In this document: positions 8,009 through 16,253 of the stretch, in pieces | Layout: every line of letters starts with the position of its first letter | Position numbering within the stretch: position 1 is the first letter of the stretch | Assembly: GCA_016194935.1 (NCBI GenBank) | Contig: JACQAO010000058.1 | Span: forward strand, 1 to 44,955 | From: Betaproteobacteria bacterium | Lineage (GTDB): Bacteria > Pseudomonadota > Gammaproteobacteria > Burkholderiales > Rhodocyclaceae | Direction: 5' to 3' | DNA length: 44,955 nt | Notes under the pieces: model-generated | What the model was told of the DNA's origin: nothing | The model's input: only the letters and a program-made list of their open reading frames with translations | Databases searched by the model: none | Program-made: the position numbers and the translations under genes

Positions 8009-9319
8009 ATGCACATTTTTCCGTGGATGATTCTGTCTGTGAGTATATTTTTTTTGGCACCGATTACCACCGAAGCCCGGGCGGAACCTAACCCTTTTGG
8101 TGGGGATGATCCTTACACTGTTGCCGGTGTCCAAGGCGGCTCAATGCCTGTCGAGACAGGCGCCCAGGCCAGCATCGAAACGCAGGGATCGGTGTATCTC
8201 GGCAGCATATACGACAACGTGAACCCGGATTCGCGCATTAACCCCGGCAACCAGACACAAACCTTCAAAAAACAACGCCAGGCGCTTGAAACGCGGCTGA
8301 CTTTAAGCGACCGATTCGACACACAACAGCAATGGCGCTGGCTGTTCAAAGGCTACGCGGCAAAGGCGCGTTATCGTGATTCGGATGGGGTATTGCACGA
8401 CGAAGCGCGCGCGGATGAGTTGTTCGTCGACTGGAAAGGCGATGCCTGGTTTGCCAGCCTGGGCAAGCGCCGTATCAACTGGGGACACGCACAGGGATTC
8501 AATCCGGTGAATGTGGTGGTGCCGCCGCGCGACCCGGCCAACCCGAGCCGTGAAACCGAAGGCCAACCCATGCTGTGGATCAGCCGCAGCAGCGGCGCGC
8601 AAGCGATAGACTTGATCGCTGCACGCAACAAGCCACGCGGGCAACCTGGCGCCGGCGACCTGAATCGCTGGGGACTCAAATGGAGTATTGCCGCCGCCAA
8701 AAGCGATTACGCGCTCTACTACTTCGACGGCGCGCCCTACCGCGATGGCCGCGCCTATGAACGGATGCTGGGCGGTTCTTTCTCCGTCGATGTGTTTCCT
8801 GGAATCACCGCCTACATGGAAGCGGCGCGTTTCGCCAATAACTACCGCAATTATTACACCGCCACCGGCTCATCCGTTGCGAATGGCGGCGCATATTGGC
8901 AGAGCGTCGCGGGTACAAGCGTCAGCCTGGGCGGCAAGCGCCGCATCATCGCCGAATATTTCAGCAATGGCCAGGGTTACTCGAAACGGCAACGCCTGGA
9001 TTATTTCCGCGCAGTCGATGGGCAACTCGCAGGCGCTGCGGCAAACCTGATCACGCGCGATTTCCGTCTGACCGGGATGAATCGCGATTACCTGCTGATC
9101 AATTACCAGGACGAGTGGCGCGAGCGGTTCACCGTGGATATCAGCGCACTTGCGGCGCAGGATCGGTCTACCGCCTTGCGGGCGCAGGGAAGCTATGCAC
9201 TTTCGGATTACTACGAATTAAAGATCGTATTGCTGCGCAATCAAGGCGGGCGCGATACGGAATTCGGCAACAGCCCGCTGTCCAACACGCTGGAGATCTG
9301 GTTCGGGGCCAGTTTTTAA
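8009..9319 (+). CDS. Predicted outer-membrane beta-barrel protein
   Basis: A 436-residue exported protein with a signal peptide (about 1-26, cleaved near ARA-EP). The mature chain is dominated by alternating amphipathic strands rich in Tyr, Trp and Arg, and ends in a typical outer-membrane sorting signal (TLEIWFGASF, terminal Phe). It resembles the alginate-export/DUF1302-like porin-type barrels found beside RND or ABC lipid exporters. The segment ELFVDWKGDAWFASLGKRRI with NWGHAQGFNPVN is the best conserved-looking core. Its place in the operon suggests it is the outer-membrane component or acceptor. Assignment to an exact family is uncertain. Confidence 0.8.
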   Translation: MHIFPWMILSVSIFFLAPITTEARAEPNPFGGDDPYTVAGVQGGSMPVETGAQASIETQGSVYLGSIYDNVNPDSRINPGNQTQTFKKQRQALETRLTLSDRFDTQQQWRWLFKGYAAKARYRDSDGVLHDEARADELFVDWKGDAWFASLGKRRINWGHAQGFNPVNVVVPPRDPANPSRETEGQPMLWISRSSGAQAIDLIAARNKPRGQPGAGDLNRWGLKWSIAAAKSDYALYYFDGAPYRDGRAYERMLGGSFSVDVFPGITAYMEAARFANNYRNYYTATGSSVANGGAYWQSVAGTSVSLGGKRRIIAEYFSNGQGYSKRQRLDYFRAVDGQLAGAAANLITRDFRLTGMNRDYLLINYQDEWRERFTVDISALAAQDRSTALRAQGSYALSDYYELKIVLLRNQGGRDTEFGNSPLSNTLEIWFGASF

Positions 9320-9332
9320 TTGGAGAAATAAT

Positions 9333-10025
9333 ATGAGCATTGCACTGGAATCAGTCAGTAAAACCTACCAACTCGGCCAGACCACCGTGCATGCGCTGCG
9401 CGATGTTTCGCTGGAAATCGCGCAGGGCGAATTCGTCGCACTGACCGGCCCTTCCGGCAGCGGCAAATCTACGCTGCTGCAATTGATGGGGGCGCTTGAT
9501 CAACCCAGTAGCGGCGAAGTACGGGTAGACGGCCAGCCAGTGAGCAAACTGGACGACCGCGAACTGGCGCAAATCCGCCGTGACCGGATCGGTTTTATTT
9601 TTCAGTCCTTCAACCTGATCCCGGTACTGAGTGTTTTCGGCAATGTGGAACTCCCGCTGGTATTGAAAAAACTGCCCAGGCAGGAACGCCAGGAAATGGT
9701 GCATGCGATGCTGAAGCGCGTCGGGCTCGCCGACCGCGCCCACCATACAACCGAGGAACTCAGCGGCGGCCAGCGTCAGCGGGTGGCCATCGCCAGGGCT
9801 TTGGTGACCGAGCCGAGCATCGTGCTCTCGGACGAACCGACCGCCAACCTCGATTCAAAAACCGGCGAAGAAATTCTCGATCTGATGCGGCGTCTCAACC
9901 AGGAACAACACGTCACCCTGTTGTTTGCCACGCATGACCACAGCATCGTCGCGCAAGCCGGACGGGTCGTCAGCATCCTGGACGGGAAAATCCAGGGCGA
10001 CAAAAGCATGGTGAACACTGGTTGA
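9333..10025 (+). CDS. ABC transporter ATP-binding protein, LolD/MacB-like
   Basis: A 230-residue ATPase for the two FtsX-type permeases. All nucleotide-binding motifs are intact: Walker A GPSGSGKST (about residues 39-47), Q-loop FIFQSFNLIP, signature LSGGQRQRVAIARAL, Walker B IVLSDEPTANLDS and the H-loop ATHDHSI. The sequence SFNLIPVLSVFGNVELPL is characteristic of the LolD/MacB/FtsE subgroup. It starts 13 nt after the barrel gene behind GGAGAAATAAT-ATG, so the ATPase is last in the operon instead of next to its permeases. No terminator is evident before the convergent methyltransferase gene. Confidence 0.93.
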   Translation: MSIALESVSKTYQLGQTTVHALRDVSLEIAQGEFVALTGPSGSGKSTLLQLMGALDQPSSGEVRVDGQPVSKLDDRELAQIRRDRIGFIFQSFNLIPVLSVFGNVELPLVLKKLPRQERQEMVHAMLKRVGLADRAHHTTEELSGGQRQRVAIARALVTEPSIVLSDEPTANLDSKTGEEILDLMRRLNQEQHVTLLFATHDHSIVAQAGRVVSILDGKIQGDKSMVNTG

Positions 10026-10078
10026 GCAAAGGAGGCTGCGGGTCTGCTGTCCGGCGCTGGCTGAATCCTTCGGAATGC

Positions 10079-10714
10079 TTATGTCTCTACCGGTTTCCTC
10101 CAGACACACGCCAGCCAGGGCTGCTGTTCGCGCGGCAAGCCGGCAGGACGGTAATAATGGCTCAGCTCGACCAGGCCTGCGGCTGAACCGAGGCTACGCC
10201 AGTTCTCGGGAGTGTAATACGCGCCATAGCGTCCGCCATTCCAGCCTTCCTGATTTTGGCCGTGTGGATTCGAGCAGAACAGTACGCCGCCGGGCTTCAG
10301 CGTTGCGCGCAATTCACTCAAAACGCGCGGCAATTCCTGGCTGGGCAGATGAAACAGAGAGGCATTGGCGAATACGCCGTCGAAATGCTCTTGCGGCAGA
10401 TCGAGCTTGAGGAAATCCTGCTGCCACACCTCGCAATCGCTGTAAGCGCGGGCCATCGCGGCAAATCGCCCGGCGCCTTCCAGGCCGGTGGCGATATGGC
10501 CGAGTCCCGCGAATACCTTGAGGTCGCGGCCCGGACCGCAGCCGAAATCGAGTATCTTGAAAGGCGGCTCGCTGCTTATGTTTTCCAGCAGCGCGGCGAT
10601 ATTCTGGCCAACATCGTGATTGCGGGTACCCTCCCAGAAGTCCTCGGCCCGGCTATCGTAATATTCCAGCGTCAGCGCGGCAATTTTGTCCAGGTCCTGC
10701 GGCTTGAGTTTCAT
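10079..10714 (-). CDS. Class I SAM-dependent methyltransferase
   Basis: A 211-residue Rossmann-fold methyltransferase of unknown substrate. Motif I, ILDFGCGPGRDLKVF (about residues 54-68), binds S-adenosylmethionine; the acidic residue after strand 2 is in GLEGAGRF, and motif IV-like FDGVFANASLFHLP follows. The C-terminal HYYRPAGLPREQQPWLACVWRK resembles UbiE/Tehb-type small-molecule methyltransferases, but nothing fixes the substrate. It converges on the ABC operon and diverges from rlmJ. Confidence 0.85.
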   Translation of the reverse strand: MKLKPQDLDKIAALTLEYYDSRAEDFWEGTRNHDVGQNIAALLENISSEPPFKILDFGCGPGRDLKVFAGLGHIATGLEGAGRFAAMARAYSDCEVWQQDFLKLDLPQEHFDGVFANASLFHLPSQELPRVLSELRATLKPGGVLFCSNPHGQNQEGWNGGRYGAYYTPENWRSLGSAAGLVELSHYYRPAGLPREQQPWLACVWRKPVET

Positions 10715-10878
10715 GTTTACTTCGTATGCGTTGAGATGGGTGGGGGCTGCGTGAAATCTCGATCAGATTGCTGCTGTACTCTAGCACGCCGGTATCGCAA
10801 CGGAGAGGGTGCATGCAGGGCGGGTGCGATCAGTGTAAACTTCGCGCCCCACGTTGCCCACTGCGCCAGACGCCCCCG

Positions 10879-11724
10879 ATGCTGAGTTACCGCCACGCTT
10901 TCCATGCCGGCAATCATGCCGATGTGCTGAAGCATTTTCTCATCGTGCAACTGGCGCGTTACCTCGGCCAGAAGGACGCGCCCTTTTGGTATGTCGATAC
11001 TCACGCCGGCGCCGGGCTGTATGCGCTGGACGCGGGGTACGCCACCCAACTCGCGGAATACGCGGATGGCATAGGTCGGCTGTGGTCCCGCGACGACCTG
11101 CCGGCGCCGTTGGCCGAGTACGTCGATCTGGTGCGGGCATTAAACCCCGACGGCAGCTTGCGGGCTTACCCAGGATCGCCGTGGATTGCCCACCAGACAC
11201 TGCGCCCACAGGATCGCCTGCGCCTGTTCGAATTGCACGGCAGTGACGTTAAATTGTTGCAAAACAACTTCCGCGAAGCCGGTCGGCGGGTATCAGTACA
11301 GCCGGGCGACGGCTACGCCGGCCTCAAGGCAATACTGCCGCCGCCGCCGCGCCGCGCGCTGGTGTTGATCGATCCATCCTACGAGGACAAGCACGATTAC
11401 CGGCAAGTTCCGCTGACCCTGCAAGACGGACTGACGCGCTTCGCCACCGGCACTTATGCCGTCTGGTATCCGCAACTGCAACGCACCGAGTCAGGGAAAC
11501 TGCCTGGCAAATTGAAGCACCTGCCGATCAGCAACTGGCTACATGTCAGTCTGACGGTCGGTACCCCCGCCAGCGACGGTTTCGGCATGCATGGCAGCGG
11601 CATGTTCATCGCCAATCCACCGTGGACACTGCGCGCCACTCTCCAGCAAGTCATGCCCTACCTCGTGCGCGTGCTGGGCCGCGATGCCGGTGCAGGCTAT
11701 ATTTTGGAAACGAGCGCAGGCTAA
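10879..11724 (+). CDS. rlmJ: 23S rRNA (adenine2030-N6)-methyltransferase RlmJ
   Basis: A 281-residue enzyme that methylates A2030 of 23S rRNA; the E. coli protein has 280 residues. The N-terminus MLSYRHAFHAGNHADVLKH is diagnostic, and ATG 10879 was chosen for that reason over an in-frame start at 10768. The SAM-binding segment FWYVDTHAGAGLY and the catalytic D-P-S-Y-E tetrad (LIDPSYEDKHDY, about residues 165-176) are present; many relatives have DPPY. It stands alone and divergent from the methyltransferase at 10079. Confidence 0.93.
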   Translation: MLSYRHAFHAGNHADVLKHFLIVQLARYLGQKDAPFWYVDTHAGAGLYALDAGYATQLAEYADGIGRLWSRDDLPAPLAEYVDLVRALNPDGSLRAYPGSPWIAHQTLRPQDRLRLFELHGSDVKLLQNNFREAGRRVSVQPGDGYAGLKAILPPPPRRALVLIDPSYEDKHDYRQVPLTLQDGLTRFATGTYAVWYPQLQRTESGKLPGKLKHLPISNWLHVSLTVGTPASDGFGMHGSGMFIANPPWTLRATLQQVMPYLVRVLGRDAGAGYILETSAG

Positions 11725-12018
11725 TATTCCGCAGCGGCAAAATATCGCTCGACTCACTGGCCCCACGCCTGTACAATGCGCCTCTTGTGTTGTCGGTGTA
11801 TTGGAAAAACGGCAACGCATTCGCGCTTCGCAAGCCGTATCGCTAAAGCTCCTCCCGCCTTTTGGCGCCGCTTCCAGGGCGCCGTCCCGGCGCAAAGCTT
11901 TTGTGCCGAAATCTCGCAGAATTTCTGTTGGCTATTTCGTTGGTTGGCGTTGCATTCATTGCGTCCACCCACACGCCTGTGCGTTGTGGGTACGCTGATT
12001 TATTGACGAAAGAAGACT
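11725..12018 (+). promoter_or_regulatory. Long leader of rhlE with a structured hairpin
   Basis: About 290 nt separate rlmJ from rhlE with no gene. Near its end, ACCCACACGC (11967-11976) pairs with GCG-T-TGTGGGT (11981-11991) around CTGT. The outer words GCGT (11961-11964) and ACGC (11992-11995) extend the stem to about 14 pairs. The hairpin ends about 23 nt before the ATG. Long structured leaders are common in cold-induced DEAD-box helicase genes, so a thermosensing or autoregulatory role is possible. Confidence 0.45.
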
Positions 12019-13407
12019 ATGACGTTTGAAACTCTCGGCCTCAACCCGGCCATTCTCAAAGCCCTCACGGATTCCGGCTACACCCAGGCTACCGCCGTCC
12101 AGACGCAGGCCATTCCGGTCGCCCTGGCAGGCCGCGACCTGATGGTGTCGTCGCAAACCGGCTCCGGCAAAACCGCCGCCTTCATGCTGCCGGCGATCCA
12201 TCGCTTTGCTGTTGCACAAGCTGCCGGCAAGACGCCCAATCAGGCGCGCCAATCGGCGCAATCCCACGGCCATCGCCCGCGCTTCCAGGCGGCGCAGCCG
12301 AAAATGTTGGTGCTGGCGCCGACCCGCGAGCTGGCGTTGCAAGTCACCGCCGCCACCGAAAAATATGCCGCCCAATTGCGCCACATCAAGGCCGTCGCCA
12401 TCCTCGGCGGCATGCCCTATCCCAAGCAGATGCAACTGCTGGCGAAAAATCCGCAAATCCTGGTGGCCACACCGGGCCGCCTGATCGACCACATGAACTC
12501 CGGCAAGATCGACTTCTCGCAACTGGAAATCCTGGTGCTCGACGAAGCCGACCGCATGCTCGACATGGGTTTCATCGAGGATATCGAGAAAATCGTCGCC
12601 GCCACCCCGGCCAGCCGCCAGACCATGCTGTTCTCGGCCACGCTGGACGGCACGGTCGGCCAAATGGCGCAAAGAATCACCCGCAATGCGCAAGTCATCA
12701 AGGTAGCAGGCTCCGCCAGCAAGCATGAAAACATCCAGCAGCGCCTGCATTTCGTGGACGACTTGTCGCACAAGAATCGCCTGCTCGACTATCTGCTGCG
12801 CGATGTCAGCATCGACCAATGCGTGGTGTTCACCGCCACCAAGCGCGATGCCGACGTGATCGCTGATCGCTTGAGCATCGCCGGTTTCGCCGCTGCTGCA
12901 CTCCACGGCGACATGCAGCAAGGCGCGCGCAATCGCACCCTGACGGCCATGCGCAGCGGCCAGGTGCGCGTGCTGGTGGCCACCGATGTGGCCGCGCGCG
13001 GCATCGACGTGCCGACCATCTCTCATGTGTTCAACTACGATCTGCCGAAATCGCCTGAAGATTACGTGCACCGCATTGGCCGCACCGGTCGCGCCGGTCG
13101 CAACGGCCTGGCCATCTCGCTGGTGAATCACGCCGAGAATTTCAGCGTGAGAAACATCGAGCGCTACACCAAGCAACAGATTCCGGTGGCCGTCATTCCC
13201 GGCCACGAGCCGAAAAAAACCGCCGCCACCAGCAACCCGCGCAAGCCGGGCGGTTGGGGCGCCGGCAAAGGCGGACAGCGTACCGAGAGCCGTTACGCCA
13301 AGCCGGGGGCGCCCCGGCGTGAAGGATTTTCCCGTCCTGATGCGCCGCGCAAGGATGGCGCCAAAGGCCCGCGCACTTTCTCCCGCAATCAGTTCAGCGA
13401 CCGCTAA
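12019..13407 (+). CDS. rhlE: DEAD-box ATP-dependent RNA helicase, RhlE type
   Basis: A 462-residue RNA helicase for ribosome assembly and RNA decay, often cold-induced. All core motifs are visible: Q motif (FETLGLNPAILKAL...TAVQTQAIP), I SQTGSGKT, Ia PTRELALQ, Ib TPGRL, II DEAD, III SAT, IV VVFTATKR, V ATDVAARGID and VI HRIGRTGRAGRNG. A basic, Gln/Ala-rich insert of about 25 residues between motifs I and Ia (near 72-95) is typical of betaproteobacterial RhlE. The C-terminal ~75 residues are a disordered Gly/Arg/Lys/Pro tail for RNA tethering. GAAAGAAG precedes the ATG, and a strong terminator follows 14 nt after the stop. Confidence 0.93.
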   Translation: MTFETLGLNPAILKALTDSGYTQATAVQTQAIPVALAGRDLMVSSQTGSGKTAAFMLPAIHRFAVAQAAGKTPNQARQSAQSHGHRPRFQAAQPKMLVLAPTRELALQVTAATEKYAAQLRHIKAVAILGGMPYPKQMQLLAKNPQILVATPGRLIDHMNSGKIDFSQLEILVLDEADRMLDMGFIEDIEKIVAATPASRQTMLFSATLDGTVGQMAQRITRNAQVIKVAGSASKHENIQQRLHFVDDLSHKNRLLDYLLRDVSIDQCVVFTATKRDADVIADRLSIAGFAAAALHGDMQQGARNRTLTAMRSGQVRVLVATDVAARGIDVPTISHVFNYDLPKSPEDYVHRIGRTGRAGRNGLAISLVNHAENFSVRNIERYTKQQIPVAVIPGHEPKKTAATSNPRKPGGWGAGKGGQRTESRYAKPGAPRREGFSRPDAPRKDGAKGPRTFSRNQFSDR

Positions 13408-13421
13408 ATAAAAAGTTCCGG

Positions 13422-13463
13422 ACGAGCACTTGCGACATTGCCGCAAGTGCTCGTTTTTATTTT
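13422..13463 (+). terminator. Strong terminator after rhlE
   Basis: A perfect 13-bp stem, ACGAGCACTTGCG (13422-13434) with CGCAAGTGCTCGT (13442-13454), is followed by a T-rich tract. It also touches the end of the convergent yaeQ gene and may serve both. Confidence 0.9.
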
Positions 13464-14008
13464 GGCAGGGTGGATTTCAGGGGCGTCAGCACGACTTCCA
13501 CCCGCTCATCCTGGTCGCCCATCCACATCTGCCCATCCTGCATCAGGCACTGCAACTGCATACTGCGTTGCGCCATGCCCGCCAGAGCCTGGCTGGCGGC
13601 TGACGGCAGGTTGATGACCGTTAAATTTTTGAAGCGCCCCAGCACACCGCTCACCTGACCCCACCAAAGTTCTGCGCCGCGTCCACCATAGCTGAGGATG
13701 ACGACTTGCGCCGCCCGTCCGCAGGCCTTGCGAATGCGCTTCTCGTCGGGCAGGCCGACCTCGATCCAGAGCTCGATGGCGCCGGTTAAATCCTTGCGCC
13801 ACAGATCCGGCTCATCGTCGGCACTCAGTCCCTTGCCGAAGGCCAGCGCCTCATCTGCATACAGCGCGAACGCCAGCACGCGCACCATCATGCGTTCGTC
13901 GGTTTCCGACGGATGGCGGGCAATGGTCAGCGCATGGCTGTGATAATAATTGCGGTCCATATCCGAAATTTGCAGTTCGGCCTTGAATATCGTTGCCTTG
14001 AGCGCCAT
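13457..14008 (-). CDS. yaeQ: YaeQ family protein
   Basis: A 183-residue protein of the YaeQ family (E. coli 181 residues), which has a restriction-endonuclease-like fold and no firmly established function; a role in transcription antitermination has been proposed from genetic suppression. The start MALKATIFKAELQISDMDR at 14008 is the conserved N-terminus, so the in-frame ATG at 14038 is rejected. Conserved tracts include HPSETDERMMVRVLAFALYA, GLPDEKRIRKACGRA and MQLQCLMQDGQMWMG. It diverges from the HNH nuclease gene and converges on rhlE. Confidence 0.9.
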   Translation of the reverse strand: MALKATIFKAELQISDMDRNYYHSHALTIARHPSETDERMMVRVLAFALYADEALAFGKGLSADDEPDLWRKDLTGAIELWIEVGLPDEKRIRKACGRAAQVVILSYGGRGAELWWGQVSGVLGRFKNLTVINLPSAASQALAGMAQRSMQLQCLMQDGQMWMGDQDERVEVVLTPLKSTLPK

Positions 14009-14076
14009 ACTTTTCCCGCGTTGTAGGACAGGCAGCATGTTAATCTTGTTTGCTGCAAACCGATAAGGAGTCGCAG

Positions 14077-14442
14077 ATGCCCCCTGAAAACAAGCTGGAT
14101 CGCATTGTCGCGGCAGCCCGGCTCAACCGGGAACAGCGTGAACAAAGCTACCGGGAGCGGGCGTTGAAAATCTATCCGTGGATTTGCGGTCGCTGCACCC
14201 GCGAATTCACCCGGGACAACCTGCAGCAACTCACAGTACACCACCGGGATCACAATCACGACAACAACCCGCCCGATGGCAGCAACTGGGAGTTGTTGTG
14301 CGTCTACTGCCATGACAACGAGCATTCACGCTATCGGGATTCGACTGGCGGCGGGCCAGACCCATTTCCCCAGGCCGTTGACGATCCGGCGACCCATCAG
14401 CCCTTTGCCAATCTCAAGTCCCTGTTAAAGCGCGAAAAATAA
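14077..14442 (+). CDS. YajD-like HNH nuclease
   Basis: A 121-residue HNH protein like E. coli YajD (115 residues). Two zinc-binding CxxC pairs (CGRC near residue 38 and CVYC near 82) bracket the HNH core VHHRDHNHDNN...NWELLCVYCHDNEHSR. The family is widespread in proteobacteria, but its physiological substrate is not known. ATG 14077 has AAGGAG at ideal spacing; an earlier in-frame ATG at 14050 has none. The gene is monocistronic and divergent from yaeQ. Confidence 0.9.
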   Translation: MPPENKLDRIVAAARLNREQREQSYRERALKIYPWICGRCTREFTRDNLQQLTVHHRDHNHDNNPPDGSNWELLCVYCHDNEHSRYRDSTGGGPDPFPQAVDDPATHQPFANLKSLLKREK

Positions 14443-14536
14443 TTCCGGCATGGTTGTTTGGCAGGCCGAGGATGCAGGCATGTCTTATCGAAGCCATCGC
14501 CTGCGCATAAAATTTTTTAAATTGATTGCGCTGGCA

Positions 14537-14565
14537 TAGTCACAAGCCGATTCGGCAGGTAGAAT
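14537..14565 (+). promoter_or_regulatory. Candidate promoter of the HU gene
   Basis: TAGTCA (14537-14542), a 17-bp spacer and TAGAAT (14560-14565) give a moderate sigma70 match 45 bp before the HU start codon. Confidence 0.35.
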
Positions 14566-14609
14566 CAGCTTCAGCCATGTGGCTCTCCTCTATCCCGAAA
14601 GGATCCGGT

Positions 14610-14900
14610 ATGAATAAAACTGAATTGGTCGAAATTGCCGCCAAAGAAGCAGACATCAGCAAAGCTGCCGCCGGCAAAGTCCTGGATGCCATCATCGGCG
14701 CTGTCGTGAAGACAGTCGCCAAGGGCGGTACTGTTGCCTTGATCGGCTTCGGCACCTTCAAGTCGTCCAAGCGCGCCGCCCGCACCGGCAAAAACCCGCG
14801 TACCGGTGAGGCGCTCAAGATCGCAGCGACCACAGTACCAAAATTTTCATCGGGCGCCGGCTTCAAGGCGGCGGTTGCCGGTAAAAAAGCCAAGAAGTAA
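14610..14900 (+). CDS. HU family nucleoid DNA-binding protein
   Basis: A 96-residue histone-like protein that bends DNA and compacts the nucleoid. It shows the N-terminal dimerisation helices (MNKTELVEIAAKEADISKAA), the GFGTF turn and the DNA-binding arm RTGKNPRTGEALKIAAT. The Lys-rich end GKKAKK is slightly longer than in E. coli HU. ATG 14610 was chosen for its HU-type start and the upstream GAAAGGA; the longer in-frame start at 14526 would add an unrelated 28-residue leader. It is one of the small HU forms, but hupA/hupB identity cannot be decided. Confidence 0.93.
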   Translation: MNKTELVEIAAKEADISKAAAGKVLDAIIGAVVKTVAKGGTVALIGFGTFKSSKRAARTGKNPRTGEALKIAATTVPKFSSGAGFKAAVAGKKAKK

Positions 14901-14911
14901 TTTTGTCGAGA

Positions 14912-15014
14912 CGGCCTCGATCCTGACTCAGACTCAAGACTCAGACTTCGAGGCCGCTTTCCAACTCGCCGCAGTACGCACAGCCAGTCTTGTCCTGACT
15001 GCGCGGCTGCGGCG
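14912..15014 (+). terminator. Two successive dyads between HU and the MFS gene
   Basis: CGGCCTCGA (14912-14920) pairs with TCGAGGCCG (14948-14956); the loop contains repeated GACTCA words. Next, CGCCGCAG (14967-14974) pairs with CTGCGGCG (15007-15014), enclosing a nested CAGTC/GACTG hairpin (14985-15001), and is followed by a short T-run. They likely end HU transcription. Confidence 0.5.
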
Positions 15015-15041
15015 TTTATCAGAACTTTAATCCCTGTCGCT

Positions 15042-16253
15042 GTGCCTGCAACCCGCCCGCTCGCTTCCGTCCTGCTCTACGCCGCTTTGATTGTCTGCGT
15101 GGCGATGGGCATCCGCCACACCTTCGGCTTGTTCCTGACGCCCATGAGCATTGCGCATGGCTGGGGACGCGAGGTATTTTCCCTCGCCATCGCTTTGCAA
15201 AACCTGATGTGGGGCGCGGCACAACCGTTTGCCGGCTTGCTTGCCGACCGCTACGGCGCACGGCGCGTGCTGTGGATCGGCAGCTTGCTGTATGTGATCG
15301 GCTTGCTCGGCATGGCGTGGTCCAGCACCGGCGATGGCCTCGCCGCCAGTGCCGGCTTGGTGATTGGCATCGCTCAAAGCGGCGTTACCTACAGCGTGGT
15401 GTTTTCGGCGATGGGCAAGCTGCTGCCGCCGGAGCGGCGCAGTTGGGCGATGGGTATCGTTGCCGCAGCCGGCTCGTTCGGCCAGTTCCTGATGGTGCCG
15501 GTGGCCGCCGGCTTGATCGGCGGACTCGGCTGGTTTGTCACGCTGCTGATATTCGCGCTGACTGCTTTCCTGATCGTACCGCTGGGTACGGCGCTGACAC
15601 GCGGCATGAACGCCCCGGATACGTCCGGCGGCGGTCAAAGTGCCGGACAGGCCCTCACCCAGGCCATGCGCGAACCGGGTTTTGTGCTGCTGACGCTGGG
15701 CTATTTCGTGTGCGGCTTCCAGGTGGTGTTCATCGGCGTGCATCTGCCGGCTTACCTGCTCGACAAAGGTCTCAACGGCAATGTCGGCATAGTCGCGTTG
15801 GCGCTGATCGGCCTGTTCAATATTTTCGGCACTTATTCTGCTGGCATACTTGGTCAATACTGGCCGAAACGTTATCTGCTGACCGGCATCTATTTGTCGC
15901 GCAGCGTGGTGATCAGCCTGTTCCTGCTGCTGCCGCTGACGCCGATTTCGGTTTATGTATTCGCCGCAGTCATGGGGCTGCTCTGGCTGTCAACGGTGCC
16001 TTTGACCAACGCCATTGTTGCCCAGGTGTTCGGTGTGCGCTACCTCGGCATGCTGTCGGGGTTCGTTTTCTTCAGCCACCAGATCGGCAGTTTTCTCGGC
16101 GTCTGGCTGGGCGGGCGCTTGTACGACAGCACCGGCTCCTACGATATCGTCTGGGCAATCTGCATCGCTCTGGGTGTGATTGCGGCATTGCTCAACCTGC
16201 CGATCAAGGAGAGCAGCCTGGAATCGCGGCAAGCTGCGGCTTCGACGGTTTAA
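15042..16253 (+). CDS. MFS transporter
   Basis: A 403-residue major facilitator with about 12 predicted membrane helices. The inter-helix motif A version [16 protein letters not shown] lies at about residues 64-79 and a degenerate copy in the second half. The N-terminal helix [26 protein letters not shown] is typical of the oxalate/formate-monocarboxylate-like branch of MFS proteins, so a small organic anion is the most likely substrate, but this is weak inference. The chosen start is GTG 15042 without a clear Shine-Dalgarno; no better start leaves helix 1 intact. Convergent with rlmB and not in an operon. Confidence 0.87.
   Translation: MPATRPLASVLLYAALIVCVAMGIRHTFGLFLTPMSIAHGWGREVFSLAIALQNLMWGAAQPFAGLLADRYGARRVLWIGSLLYVIGLLGMAWSSTGDGLAASAGLVIGIAQSGVTYSVVFSAMGKLLPPERRSWAMGIVAAAGSFGQFLMVPVAAGLIGGLGWFVTLLIFALTAFLIVPLGTALTRGMNAPDTSGGGQSAGQALTQAMREPGFVLLTLGYFVCGFQVVFIGVHLPAYLLDKGLNGNVGIVALALIGLFNIFGTYSAGILGQYWPKRYLLTGIYLSRSVVISLFLLLPLTPISVYVFAAVMGLLWLSTVPLTNAIVAQVFGVRYLGMLSGFVFFSHQIGSFLGVWLGGRLYDSTGSYDIVWAICIALGVIAALLNLPIKESSLESRQAAASTV

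Noticed and set aside
10768-10878. N-terminal extension of RlmJ
   Set aside because: The conserved protein start MLSYRHAFHAGNHAD is at 10879; the extension is Cys/Arg-rich and unlike the family.
11956-13446. Long (496-codon) open frame on the minus strand opposite rhlE
   Set aside because: Composition is Gly/Ala/His/Arg-rich with no recognisable domain and it mirrors every base of rhlE. Long antisense frames are expected in GC-rich coding DNA.
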